Assembly (NCBI GenBank): GCA_035686365.1
Contig: DASRZM010000078.1
Coordinates: 1-31,772 of the forward strand
DNA from: DASRZM01 sp035686365
Lineage (GTDB): Bacteria; Pseudomonadota; Gammaproteobacteria; Xanthomonadales; Xanthomonadaceae
Direction of reading: 5' to 3'
Length of the DNA: 31,772 bases
In this document: positions 21,718 through 29,387 of the stretch, in pieces
Layout: each line of letters starts with the position of its first letter
Numbering within the stretch: position 1 is the first letter of the stretch
Notes under the pieces: generated by a model
The model's input: only the letters and a program-made list of their open reading frames with translations
What the model was told of the DNA's origin: nothing
Database searches by the model: none
Made by a program: the position numbers and the translations under genes

Positions 21718-22877
21718 GCCGGATGCGCTTTGAACTGCTGGGCAGCGACGGCGCGGCCCGGCGCGGGCGCCTGCGATTTCCGCGCGGGACGGTGGAGACA
21801 CCGGCATTCATGCCCGTGGGCACCTACGGATCGGTCAAGGCGATGACCCCGCGCGACGTGGAGGCTGTCGGCGTCGAGATGATCCTGGGCAATACCTTCC
21901 ACCTGATGCTGCGGCCGGGCCCGGAGATCGTGCGCGCGCATGGCGGGCTGCATGGGTTCAGCGGCTGGCAGCGGCCGATCCTGACCGATTCGGGCGGCTT
22001 CCAGGTCTGGTCGCTGGCCGGGCGCCGGCGGATCACCGAGCAGGGCGTGAGCTTCGCCTCGCCGGTGGATGGCGCGCCGGTGTTCCTGGGCCCGGAGGAA
22101 TCCATGCGCATCCAGCGCGAACTGGGCGCGGACGTGGTGATGGTCTTCGACGAATGCACGCCCTACCCGGCCACCGGGGAGCAGGCGAGTGCATCCATGG
22201 AGCGGTCGCTGCGCTGGGCCGAACGCTCCAGGTGCGCCCACGAGGGCAACGACGCGGCGCTGTTCGGCATCGTGCAGGGCGGCATGCATGCCGCCCTGCG
22301 GCAGCGGTCGGCCGCCGAGCTGGTGGCGCTGGACTTCGACGGCTATGCGATCGGAGGACTCAGCGTCGGCGAGCCGCCGGTCGAGCGCGAGCACGTGCTG
22401 GAGCACACTGTCCCGGTGTTGCCGGTCCAGCATCCGCGCTACCTGATGGGGGTGGGGCGCCCGGAGGACATCGTCGAATCCGTGGCCCGCGGCATCGACA
22501 TGTTCGACTGCGTGATGCCGACCCGCAACGCCCGCAACGGGCACTATTTCACCCGTTTCGGCACCGTGCGCATCCGCAACGCCCGGTACGAGCGCGACAC
22601 CGCGCCGATCGACCCTCAATGCGCCTGCTACGCCTGCACCGGCGGATTCTCGCGCGCTTACCTGCGGCACCTGGAGCGCTGCAACGAGATGCTGGCCGCG
22701 ATGCTGGGCACCCTCCACAACCTGCACTACTACCAGGAGCTGATGCGGGAGATCCGCGGGGCCATCGAGGCCGACGCGTTCGCGGCGTTCCGGGAGCGCT
22801 TCTACGAGCTGCGGCTCGGGACCCGGGACCCGGGTCCCGGGTCCCGGGTCCCGAGTCCCGACCCCCCTGTGTCATAA
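21714..22877 (+). CDS. tgt: tRNA-guanine transglycosylase, with a repeat-derived tail
   Basis: Tgt exchanges guanine-34 of GUN-anticodon tRNAs for preQ1, the step before QueA. The 387 residues include 'TDSGGFQVWSLA' with the general acid/base Asp92, the nucleophile Asp265 in 'MFDCVMPTRNARNG', substrate-binding 'FGIVQGG' and 'GYAIGGLSVGE', and the zinc site Cys303, Cys305, Cys308 with His335 ('CACYACTGG...TLHNLHYYQ'). The tRNAs Asn(GTT) and the Asp, His and Tyr tRNAs are its usual substrates, so tRNA-Asn at 4572-4648 is one likely target in this window. The last 19 residues (from Gly369, rich in Gly, Pro, Asp, Ser) are encoded by a 7-bp tandem repeat and have no counterpart in the E. coli enzyme. 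Confidence 0.97.
   Translation: MSRMRFELLGSDGAARRGRLRFPRGTVETPAFMPVGTYGSVKAMTPRDVEAVGVEMILGNTFHLMLRPGPEIVRAHGGLHGFSGWQRPILTDSGGFQVWSLAGRRRITEQGVSFASPVDGAPVFLGPEESMRIQRELGADVVMVFDECTPYPATGEQASASMERSLRWAERSRCAHEGNDAALFGIVQGGMHAALRQRSAAELVALDFDGYAIGGLSVGEPPVEREHVLEHTVPVLPVQHPRYLMGVGRPEDIVESVARGIDMFDCVMPTRNARNGHYFTRFGTVRIRNARYERDTAPIDPQCACYACTGGFSRAYLRHLERCNEMLAAMLGTLHNLHYYQELMREIRGAIEADAFAAFRERFYELRLGTRDPGPGSRVPSPDPPVS
22817..22865. repeat. Heptanucleotide tandem repeat at the tgt 3' end
   Basis: Six units of the type CGGGACC/CGGGTCC run head-to-tail: two with GACC (22817-22830), three with GTCC (22831-22851) and one CGAGTCC (22852-22858), plus a degenerate CGACCCC. Since CGGGACCCGGGTCC is itself palindromic, the array can form alternative hairpins. 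It reads through in frame and codes for the Tgt tail. Confidence 0.85.
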
Positions 22878-22919
22878 TCCGCGCCCTTTGCAGGCCCGGA
22901 ACGCACGATGGAGCCGAAC

Positions 22920-23252
22920 ATGCTCGACTTGCTGATCTCCCCCGCCCACGCCCAGGCCGCCGGCGCCGCCGCGCCCAGCCCGTGGCCGTCCATGCTGATG
23001 CTGGGCGTGTTCTTCCTGATCTTCTGGCTGTTCCTGATCCGCCCGCAGATGAAGCGGGCCAAGGAGCACCGCAACATGCTCGGCGAGCTCGCCAAGGGCG
23101 ACGAGGTCGTGACCTCCGGCGGGATCGTCGGGCGCATCGACGCCCTGGGCGATGCCTTCGTGACCGTGGAGGTCGCCGACGGTGTGCACCTGAAGGTGCA
23201 GAAGCAGGCCATTGCGGCGGTACTGCCCAAGGGCACCTTGAAGTCGGCCTGA
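22920..23252 (+). CDS. yajC: Sec translocase accessory protein YajC
   Basis: YajC is a small inner-membrane partner of SecD and SecF in the Sec holotranslocon. I chose the ATG at 22920, 6 bases after GGAG; an in-frame ATG at 22908 would add four residues and is possible. The 110-residue product has an N-terminal Ala-rich segment ('MLDLLISPAHAQAAGAAAPSPWPS'), one transmembrane helix ('MLMLGVFFLIFWLFLI'), the hallmark 'RPQMKRAKEHRNML', and a cytoplasmic domain 'LAKGDEVVTSGGIVGRIDALGDAFVTVEVADGVHLKVQKQAI'. It lies 31-43 bases after tgt and 55 before secD, the usual order tgt-yajC-secD-secF. Confidence 0.96.
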   Translation: MLDLLISPAHAQAAGAAAPSPWPSMLMLGVFFLIFWLFLIRPQMKRAKEHRNMLGELAKGDEVVTSGGIVGRIDALGDAFVTVEVADGVHLKVQKQAIAAVLPKGTLKSA

Positions 23253-23307
23253 GGCCACCCCAGAACACTACCCCAACGGCCGCCGCGCGGCCGACGACGA
23301 TCCTCCC

Positions 23308-25191
23308 ATGCTCGAATTCCCCCGCTGGAAGTACGCCCTGGTCCTGCTGCTCGCGGTCCTGAGCGTCGTGTACGCCGTGCCCAACCTGTACCCGCAGGAT
23401 CCGGCAGTGCAGATCTCCGCCAATCGGGGCAGCAGCGTCGACGCGGCCTTGCAGGAGCGCGCACAGCATGTCCTGGGCGAGGCCGGGATCGAGCCCACGC
23501 AGGTTGAAATCGACGGCGACACCCTGCTGGTGCGGCTGGACTCGGCCGACACACAGCTGCTGGCGGCCGACCTGCTGCGCAATGCGCTCGGCGACGGCTT
23601 CGTGGTGGCGCTGAACCTGGCCTCGACGGTGCCGGACTGGCTGGCCGCGATCCGGGCCACGCCATTGATGCTGGGGCTGGACCTGCAAGGTGGTGTGCAC
23701 TTCCTGATGGAGGTCGACGAGCGGGCCGCCCTGGAGAAGCGCGAGACCGGCTTCGCGGACGACATCCGCTCGCTGCTGCGCGAGAAGGGCGTGCGCTACC
23801 GCAGCGTCAATCGAGCCCCTGGCGGCATCCGGGTGGAGCTGCGCGAGGGCGAAAGCGTGGATGCGGCAGCCGCGGCCATTTCCAGCGAACTGCCGCAACT
23901 GCTGGTGACCGACGCCGAAAGCGGCAATGCGCTGCAGGTCAGTATCCGCGAGGCCGAACTCAAGGCGGTCGTCGACAATGCGATCGAGCAGAACATCGGC
24001 ACCCTGAACAACCGCATCAACGAACTGGGCGTGGCCGAACCGATCATCCAGCGCCAGGGCGCCAGCCGCATCGTGGTGCAGCTGCCGGGGGTCCAGGACA
24101 CCGCCCAGGCCAAGAAGATCCTGGGTGCAACGGCCACCCTGGAATACCGCCACGTCGTGGAGGGCAATCCCTACGAGGCGGCGCAGACCGGACGCGTGCC
24201 GCCCGATGCACGCCTGTACTACCGCCGCGAGCTGGGCATCGACGGCCAGCCGATGCCAGTGCTGCTGTCCAGGCGCGTGATCGCCTCGGGCGATCAGCTG
24301 GTCAATGCCACCTCCGGGTTCGATCCGCAGAGCGGTACGCCGGAGGTCAACGTCACACTGAACAACGTCGGCGGCAAGCGCATGCTGGATTACACCAGCG
24401 AGAACGTCGGCAACAGCATGGCCGTGGTCTTCATCGAGCGTATGCCGGTCACGCGCATCGTCGACGGCGAGGAAGTGCGCTCGACCCGGATCTCCGAGGA
24501 AGTGATCTCGGTGGCGACCATCCAGGGCGTGTTCGGCAAGCGCTTCCGCACCACCGGTCTGGACAGCACCCAGGAGGCGTCCGACCTGGCGTTGCTGCTG
24601 CGCGCCGGCTCCCTGGCGGCGCCGGTCGACATCGTCGAGGAGCGTGTGATCGGTCCCTCGCTGGGCAAGGAGAACATCGAGGCCGGCACGCGCGCGATCA
24701 TCATCGGCTTCCTGGCCGTGTGCGTGCTGATGATCTTCTATTACCGCGTATTCGGAATGATCGCGGTCACCGCGCTGCTGACCAACCTGCTGATGCTGGC
24801 GGCCGTGCTCTCGGCGGTCGATGCGACCCTGACCATGCCGGGTATCGCCGGCATCGTGCTCACACTGGGCATGGCCATCGACGGCAACGTGCTGATCTGC
24901 GAACGCATCCGCGAGGAGCTGCGCAACGGCAATACGCCGGTGGCCAGCATCAAGGCCGGCTATGAGCGGGCCTGGACCGTGATCCTGGACTCCAACGTGG
25001 CCAAGATCATCGCCGCGGTGGCGTTGTTCTCGTTCGGCTCCGGCCCTGTGCGCGGATTCGCGGTGGTCCTGTTCTTCGGCGTGTTGACCTCGATGTTCAC
25101 CTCGGTCACGGTCTCGCGCGCGATGGCGACCCAGATCTATGGTGGCCGCCGCAAGGTCGCACGTATCTCGCTCGGGCAGCGGGCGCACTGA
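23308..25191 (+). CDS. secD: Protein translocase subunit SecD
   Basis: SecD, with SecF, uses the proton gradient to pull secreted proteins out of SecYEG on the periplasmic side. The 627-residue chain has transmembrane helix 1 at about 8-26 ('YALVLLLAVLSVVYAV'), a large periplasmic domain with 'MLGLDLQGGVHFLMEVD' near residue 121 and 'LNNRINELGVAEPIIQRQGASRIVVQLPGVQD', then the conserved 'VIGPSLGKENIEAG' near 449 and five further helices, including 'GIVLTLGMAIDGNVLICERIREELRNG' and 'FSFGSGPVRGFAVVLFFGVLTSMFTSVTVSR'. Length and motifs match the family. It begins 55 bases after yajC. An 18-bp palindrome (25196-25213) follows directly after the stop. Confidence 0.98.
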   Translation: MLEFPRWKYALVLLLAVLSVVYAVPNLYPQDPAVQISANRGSSVDAALQERAQHVLGEAGIEPTQVEIDGDTLLVRLDSADTQLLAADLLRNALGDGFVVALNLASTVPDWLAAIRATPLMLGLDLQGGVHFLMEVDERAALEKRETGFADDIRSLLREKGVRYRSVNRAPGGIRVELREGESVDAAAAAISSELPQLLVTDAESGNALQVSIREAELKAVVDNAIEQNIGTLNNRINELGVAEPIIQRQGASRIVVQLPGVQDTAQAKKILGATATLEYRHVVEGNPYEAAQTGRVPPDARLYYRRELGIDGQPMPVLLSRRVIASGDQLVNATSGFDPQSGTPEVNVTLNNVGGKRMLDYTSENVGNSMAVVFIERMPVTRIVDGEEVRSTRISEEVISVATIQGVFGKRFRTTGLDSTQEASDLALLLRAGSLAAPVDIVEERVIGPSLGKENIEAGTRAIIIGFLAVCVLMIFYYRVFGMIAVTALLTNLLMLAAVLSAVDATLTMPGIAGIVLTLGMAIDGNVLICERIREELRNGNTPVASIKAGYERAWTVILDSNVAKIIAAVALFSFGSGPVRGFAVVLFFGVLTSMFTSVTVSRAMATQIYGGRRKVARISLGQRAH

Positions 25192-25195
25192 AAGC

Positions 25196-25248
25196 CGGCG
25201 CCCGCGGGCGCCGCGATGCTCAAAAAACCTCCGGACAGGCCCGGAGGT
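25196..25248. terminator. Hairpins between secD and secF, one with minus-strand terminator geometry
   Basis: CGGCGCCCGCGGGCGCCG (25196-25213) is a perfect palindrome 4 bases after secD. The next hairpin, ACCTCCGG (25227-25234), loop ACAGGC, CCGGAGGT (25241-25248), is preceded on the plus strand by A run 25222-25227. Read on the minus strand this gives a stem followed by TTTTTT, a textbook intrinsic terminator, whereas on the plus strand the tail (CTGTGTG) is poor. No minus-strand gene is nearby. Confidence 0.68.
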
Positions 25249-25361
25249 CTGTGTGCCAGGGATGGCGCGCTCGCGGATCGGGTACGCAAGTGCCGGATCC
25301 GCGGATCCCGACAGGTCCGGGATGGCATGGATCGGACCCTCCTCAACAGAGAGCGCAAGGC

Positions 25362-26339
25362 GTGGAATTCTTCAACCCGAAAAGCAACCTCGATTTCATG
25401 CGCTACCGGCGCGTCACCTTCGTGGTGGCGCTGCTGCTGGTGGCCGGATCGATCGCTTCGCTGGCCACGCGCGGTCTGAACCTGGCGCTGGACTTCACCG
25501 GCGGTACCCTGGTCGAGGTCATCTACGCCGAGCCGGTCGAGCAGCCGGACGTGGTTCGTGCGCTCGAGGCCGACGGCATCGAAGGCGCCATCGTGCAGCG
25601 CTACTCGTCCACCAACCTGTCGATCCGGCTGTCGCCGGACGCGGTCGAGGAGGCTGCGGCCGGCGTCGACCTGGGCGAGTCCAGTCTGGACGCGCGAAAT
25701 GCAGCGGTCGGGCAGAAGGTGCTCTCGGCGCTGCAGGCCGACGGCCGCGAGGTGCGGATCACCCGCAGCGAATACGTGGGCCCGCAGGTCGGCAAGGAGC
25801 TGGTGCAGAACGGCATCGTCGCCGTGTTCGTGGTACTCGCCGGCATCATGATCTACATCGCGATGCGCTTCGAGTGGAAGTTCGCCGTGGCGACGGTGGC
25901 CACCGAGCTGCACGACGTGATCGTCGTACTGGGCTTCTTCTCGGTGACGGGCATGGACTTCGACCTGACCGTACTGGCGGCGATCCTGGCGGTCGACGGC
26001 TATTCGGTCAACGACACGATCGTGGTCTTCGACCGCGTCCGCGAGCTGTTCCGGTCCGCGCGCAAGGCCTCGCCGGTGGAGGTCATGAACCGCGCCGTCA
26101 ATACCACGCTGTCGCGCACGATCATGACCTCGGTCACGACGCTGCTGACGGTGGTCTCGCTGTACCTGGTCGGTGGGCCGAGCCTGCAGGGCTTCTCGCT
26201 CGCGCTGATCGTGGGCATCATCGTGGGCACGCTGTCGTCGATCTTCTTCGCCTGCCCGGTGCTGCTGCGGCTGCAGGTCTCCAAGCAGGACCTGATGCCC
26301 AAGGTGCGTGACGACGCCGAACTGGCGCGCAGGCCGTAA
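25362..26339 (+). CDS. secF: Protein translocase subunit SecF
   Basis: SecF completes the SecDF-YajC complex in the inner membrane. The GTG at 25362 opens 'MEFFNPKSNLDFMRYRRVTFVVALLLVAGSIASL', which fits the family N-terminus; a longer open frame from 25251 has no conserved sequence. 'LALDFTGGTLVEV' is the conserved post-TM1 motif. Helices follow at 'NGIVAVFVVLAGIMIYIAMRF', 'HDVIVVLGFFSVTGMDFDLTVLAAILAVDGYSVNDTIVVFDRVRE', 'LSRTIMTSVTTLLTVVSLYLVGG' and 'GFSLALIVGIIVGTLSSIFFACPVLL'. The Asp before 'GYSVND' sits where I would expect a hydrophobic residue, which may be a lineage feature. Length is 325 residues. The 170-base gap to secD is long for a secD-secF pair. A terminator-like structure with T8 follows. 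Confidence 0.97.
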   Translation: MEFFNPKSNLDFMRYRRVTFVVALLLVAGSIASLATRGLNLALDFTGGTLVEVIYAEPVEQPDVVRALEADGIEGAIVQRYSSTNLSIRLSPDAVEEAAAGVDLGESSLDARNAAVGQKVLSALQADGREVRITRSEYVGPQVGKELVQNGIVAVFVVLAGIMIYIAMRFEWKFAVATVATELHDVIVVLGFFSVTGMDFDLTVLAAILAVDGYSVNDTIVVFDRVRELFRSARKASPVEVMNRAVNTTLSRTIMTSVTTLLTVVSLYLVGGPSLQGFSLALIVGIIVGTLSSIFFACPVLLRLQVSKQDLMPKVRDDAELARRP

Positions 26340-26357
26340 GAGCCCGGGAAGTGCGAA

Positions 26358-26511
26358 AGCGGTTTCTTCAGCAAGGAACGCAAAGTGACCACAGCGGTTT
26401 CTTCCGCAAAGGACGCAAAGGACGCAAAGGGAGCAGGAATCGAGAAGCCGGGAAACTGACCCGGTAATCGCTGCTTCCTGTTTTTTTTACGTCCCTTTGC
26501 GTGCTTTGCGG
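26358..26511. repeat. Direct and inverted GCAAAGG-type repeats after secF
   Basis: Two 28-base direct repeats beginning AGCGGTTTCTTC (26358-26385 and 26393-26420) match at 25 positions and end in ACGCAAAG. A 9-mer, GGACGCAAA, is tandem at 26411-26429. The inverted arm TCCCTTTGCGTGCTTTGCGG (26492-26511) can pair with 26413-26432 over 20 bp with about two mismatches, enclosing the terminator at 26432-26488. The TTTGCGTCC motif resembles common intergenic repeats in many bacterial genomes. Confidence 0.7.
26432..26488 (+). terminator. Terminator of the secDF operon
   Basis: CAGGAA (26434-26439) pairs with TTCCTG (26475-26480), with an inner CCGGG/CCCGG hairpin, and is followed at once by TTTTTTTT (26481-26488). 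It is the only T8 run in the window and lies 140 bases after secF. Confidence 0.72.
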
Positions 26512-26557
26512 ACCAATGCACTTCGCCTTCCGCTCTCTGCTCACCGGGTCGCGTCAG

Positions 26558-27361
26558 CTAGTTCCGGAACGCCGCCGCGTACCCGCTCTCCAGCAGCGTC
26601 TTCTGCAGCGCGTCGCAGAACTTCAGGTTGCCCGCCACCACCTGTCCGCCGTCGAGCTTCAGGTCGCGGCCACGGAAGTCGCAGACGCGACCACCGGCTT
26701 CGCGCACCAGCAGCACGCCGGCGGCGATGTCCCAGGACTGGATCCCCGCCTCGAAGTAGCCGTCGACGCGGCCGCACGCCGTGTAGGCCAGGTCCAGCGC
26801 GGCCGAGCCGGCGCGGCGCACGTCCTCGCAGGACTCCAGGAGCTGCGCGACCGCGTCCAGCTGGGGGCGCAGGCGCGAGCGCTCGCGCGGTGGAAATCCG
26901 GTCGCCACGAGGCCCCCTTCCAGCGCCGTGCGCTGGGACACGCGGATGCGGCGGTCGTCGAGGAACGCGCCGCCGCCGCGCGAGGCGGTGAACAGCTCGT
27001 TGCGCAGCGGATCGTAGATGACGCCCAGGACCGGCTCGCCGTCCTCGACCATGGCGATGGAGACCGCGAAATGCGGGAAGCCACGCAGGTAGTTGCTGGT
27101 GCCGTCCAGTGGATCGATCACGAAGACCTGCCGCCCGTGGCCGGAGGCACCGCCCTCCTCGCCGAGGAAGGCCGCCTTCGGGAACGAGCGCTTGAGCTCT
27201 CGTACGATCTCGGCCTCGGCCGCCGAATCGACTTCGCTGGCGTAGTCCTGGCGCGACTTTTCCATGACGGCCAGGCTTTCCAGCCGGCCGGCATGGCGCA
27301 TGATCAGGGTGCCAGCCGCTCGGGCGGCCTTGACCATCACGGTGACGGCGGGCTTCTGCAT
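26558..27361 (-). CDS. suhB: Inositol-1-monophosphatase family protein SuhB
   Basis: SuhB hydrolyses inositol-1-phosphate and in E. coli also acts in rRNA transcription antitermination with Nus factors. The 267-residue sequence shows the metal-dependent phosphatase signature: 'GEEGG' (Glu68, Glu69), 'IDPLDGTSNY' (Asp83, Asp86) and 'QSWDIAAGVLLVREAGG' (Asp211), which bind Mg2+. Both length and motifs fit SuhB. 'ERDRLRPQLD'-like basic stretches in the middle are usual. The ATG at 27361 has no strong ribosome site. The gene is divergent from trmJ across a 198-base gap with a 17-bp triplet repeat, and converges on secF. Whether it serves mainly as phosphatase or as rRNA factor here cannot be told. 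Confidence 0.95.
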   Translation of the reverse strand: MQKPAVTVMVKAARAAGTLIMRHAGRLESLAVMEKSRQDYASEVDSAAEAEIVRELKRSFPKAAFLGEEGGASGHGRQVFVIDPLDGTSNYLRGFPHFAVSIAMVEDGEPVLGVIYDPLRNELFTASRGGGAFLDDRRIRVSQRTALEGGLVATGFPPRERSRLRPQLDAVAQLLESCEDVRRAGSAALDLAYTACGRVDGYFEAGIQSWDIAAGVLLVREAGGRVCDFRGRDLKLDGGQVVAGNLKFCDALQKTLLESGYAAAFRN

Positions 27362-27494
27362 CGCGTCGATTGCTCGTTGGAGAAAGAACCCGGCGCCGCG
27401 GAAATACGGGCGCCGCAGGGGCGGGAAGTCTAGCAGGCCGGCGCGGCCGAACCGTCGTTACCCGCACCGGACTCTGCGAGAATCGGCGGCTCCA

Positions 27495-27545
27495 GGGCTT
27501 TCCACCCGCAGGGGTTTCCCACCCGCAGCGGTTCCCCACCAGCAG
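27495..27545. repeat. Three 17-bp imperfect tandem repeats between suhB and trmJ
   Basis: Units of the type GGG(C/T)TT(T/C)CCACCCGCAG run at 27495-27511, 27512-27528 and 27529-27545 with 2-4 differences each. They lie 15 bases before the trmJ GTG and 134 bases upstream of suhB. A 17-bp period puts successive units about one and a half helical turns apart. Confidence 0.7.
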
Positions 27546-27559
27546 GTATCCGGTTACCG

Positions 27560-28345
27560 GTGAACGCGGACAATTGCCAGGCTCTCAGGATCCCGGTGCG
27601 CATCGTGCTGGTGGGCACCCAGCACCCGGGAAACATCGGTGCGGCGGCACGCGCCATGAAGACCATGGGCCTGCACGAGCTGGCGCTGGTCGCGCCGGAG
27701 CGGTTTCCGGACCCCGAGGCCGAAGCCCGTGCCGCCGGCGCCGGCGTGCTGCTCGCCGGTGCGCAGGTCCACGGATCGCTGGCCGCTGCGATCGGCGACT
27801 GTGTGGCCGTGCTGGGCTGCTCGGCCCGGCGCCGGGGGGTGGCGCTGGAGGAACTGGCACCGGACGTGGCCGCACGGCGGATGCTCGAGGCCCGCACGGA
27901 CGGCCCGGTCGCGCTGCTGTTCGGGCGCGAGCGCACCGGCCTGAGCAACGACGAGTTGAACCTGTGCCAGGCAATGGTGCGGATTCCGTCCGACCCGGAC
28001 TTCGGCTCGCTGAACCTTGCAGCGGCCGTCCAGGTGCTCTGCTACGAACTGCGGCTGGCGGCACTGGGGACGCAGCCACCTGCACCGGTCCGGCGCGACA
28101 GGCCAGCCACCGCGGAGGAGCTCGAGGGCCTGTTCGGGCACCTGGACCGCGCCCTGCAGGCGATCGACTTCCACAAGGGCCGGTCGCCCAGGACCGTGCT
28201 GCGGCGGCTGCGCAGGCTGTATCTGCGCGCAGCGCTGGACCAGCGCGAGGTGCGGATCCTCCGGGGCATCCTGGCGGAGGTCGAACGGACGGCGGCCCTG
28301 GCCGGCATCCAGGACGGCGAAGCGGTGCCCCGGGCACGCGACTGA
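27560..28345 (+). CDS. trmJ: tRNA (cytidine/uridine-2'-O-)-methyltransferase TrmJ
   Basis: TrmJ is a SPOUT-class enzyme that 2'-O-methylates position 32 of several tRNAs, using SAM. The N-terminal 'RIVLVGTQHPGNIGAAARAMKTMGLHELALVAP' is the trefoil-knot entry, followed by 'VALLFGRERTGLSNDELNLCQAMVRIPSDPDFGSLNLAAAVQVLCYE', which carries the SAM-binding knot motifs; the C-terminal 'LFGHLDRALQAIDFHKG...TVLRRLRRLYLRAALDQREVRILRGILAEVE' is the TrmJ-specific extension. I kept the GTG at 27560 (261 residues), as relatives have about 12-15 residues before the first strand. The GTG at 27596 has a better ribosome site (AGGA, 5 bases upstream) and is a serious alternative. A CGCCCCA/TGGGGCG hairpin (28360-28379) follows the gene. 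Confidence 0.95.
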   Translation: MNADNCQALRIPVRIVLVGTQHPGNIGAAARAMKTMGLHELALVAPERFPDPEAEARAAGAGVLLAGAQVHGSLAAAIGDCVAVLGCSARRRGVALEELAPDVAARRMLEARTDGPVALLFGRERTGLSNDELNLCQAMVRIPSDPDFGSLNLAAAVQVLCYELRLAALGTQPPAPVRRDRPATAEELEGLFGHLDRALQAIDFHKGRSPRTVLRRLRRLYLRAALDQREVRILRGILAEVERTAALAGIQDGEAVPRARD

Positions 28346-28359
28346 AGGCGTCCCCGGAA

Positions 28360-28379
28360 CGCCCCATCGAGCTGGGGCG
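28360..28379. repeat. Short hairpin after trmJ
   Basis: CGCCCCA (28360-28366) and TGGGGCG (28373-28379) pair perfectly with a 6-base loop, 15 bases after the trmJ stop. There is no U run, so it is at most a weak terminator. It lies before the binding-protein gene. Confidence 0.5.
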
Positions 28380-28457
28380 CGATGCGTTGCGCGCTGTTAC
28401 GGGAAGGGGTATTTCGGTAGTCTCGCTGTCCCCGAATCGCCGGTCCGCCGCGTTCCG

Positions 28458-29384
28458 ATGAGGCTGTCGCTCCCCACCCTGCTGCTGCCGGCCCTGGTGT
28501 TCGCCATCTCGACGGCGGCGCCCGCCCAGTCGGTGGCGCCACCGCAGGACACGCTGGTCCTGGGGCGCGTGAGCGACAATCCAAAGGCGCACTACGAACA
28601 GCTCAAGCCGCTGCTGGACTACGCAGTCGAGCGGCTGCGGCCACTGGGCATCCGGCACGGGCGGGTCCTGATGGCCAGGGACCGGCAGCAGATGGCGAGC
28701 TACCTGCGCCGTGGGCGCGTGGACTGGGTCACCGAGACCGCCGGGACTGCGATGGACTTCGCCCAGCGGGCCGGCGCCACGCCGCTGGTGGTGACCGAGC
28801 GCAATGGCGTGAGCAGCTATCACACGGTGTTCTTCGCCCGGCGCGACAGTGGCATCGCATCGCTGCAGGACCTGGCCGGGCGCAGCATCGCGTTCCAGAA
28901 CCCGTCCTCGACCAGCGCCTACTACGCGCCGGCGGCGGCGCTGCTGGCCGCCGGGTTGCAGCCCGAGATCCTGCTCTCGCCGCAGGACACGCCCAGCCCC
29001 GGCACCATCGGCTACGTGTTCGCGCGCTCGGAGGGCAACATCGCCACCTGGGTGCACAAGCGACTGGTCGACGCCGGAGCCTTCAGCAACCTGGACTGGG
29101 CATCGCTGGACCGGCTGCCCGCCTCGTACTCGGAGGACCTGGTGGTGTTCCACCGGACCGCCCCTTTCCCGCGCGGCATCGAGCTGGTGCGTGCGGGGCT
29201 GGACCCACGGATCAGCGAACGCCTGCAGTCGATCCTGCTTTCCGCACACGAGGATCCGGAAGCGCGCGAACCGATGCTGCGGTTCTTCGGCACCACGCGC
29301 TTCCTGCCGGTGGACGAGCCCACCGGCGCGGAACTGGGCAGCCTCACCGAAGGCGTGCGCCGCGTGCGCTCGGCGCTGGAGTAA
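28458..29384 (+). CDS. Periplasmic phosphate/phosphonate-type (PhnD-like) substrate-binding protein
   Basis: The 308-residue product starts with a Sec signal peptide ('MRLSLPTLLLPALVFAISTAAPAQS', probable cleavage after residue 23). The mature part has the PhnD/type-2 binding-protein layout: 'TLVLGRVSDNPKAHYEQLKPLLDYAVERLRPLGI', 'QQMASYLRRGRVDWVTETAGTAMDFAQRAGATPLVV', 'YHTVFFARRDSGIASLQDLAGRSIAFQNPSSTSAYYAPAAALLAAGL' and a C-terminal 'HRTAPFPRGIELVRAGLDPRISERLQSILLSAHEDPE'. The SLQDLAGRSIAFQNPSSTSAY segment is a hallmark of phosphonate-type binding domains, where ligand contacts come from the Ser/Thr loop. There is no ABC permease or ATPase gene next to it. Instead the next gene, 3 bases away, encodes a membrane GGDEF-EAL protein, so it probably works as a ligand sensor. 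The ligand is unknown. Confidence 0.88.
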   Translation: MRLSLPTLLLPALVFAISTAAPAQSVAPPQDTLVLGRVSDNPKAHYEQLKPLLDYAVERLRPLGIRHGRVLMARDRQQMASYLRRGRVDWVTETAGTAMDFAQRAGATPLVVTERNGVSSYHTVFFARRDSGIASLQDLAGRSIAFQNPSSTSAYYAPAAALLAAGLQPEILLSPQDTPSPGTIGYVFARSEGNIATWVHKRLVDAGAFSNLDWASLDRLPASYSEDLVVFHRTAPFPRGIELVRAGLDPRISERLQSILLSAHEDPEAREPMLRFFGTTRFLPVDEPTGAELGSLTEGVRRVRSALE

Positions 29385-29387
29385 GGC

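Noticed and set aside
22549..25188. 879-residue minus-strand frame opposite tgt, yajC and secD
   Set aside because: The plus-strand genes are conserved over their full length; this frame has no recognisable domain and is His/Arg/Asp-rich like other shadows.
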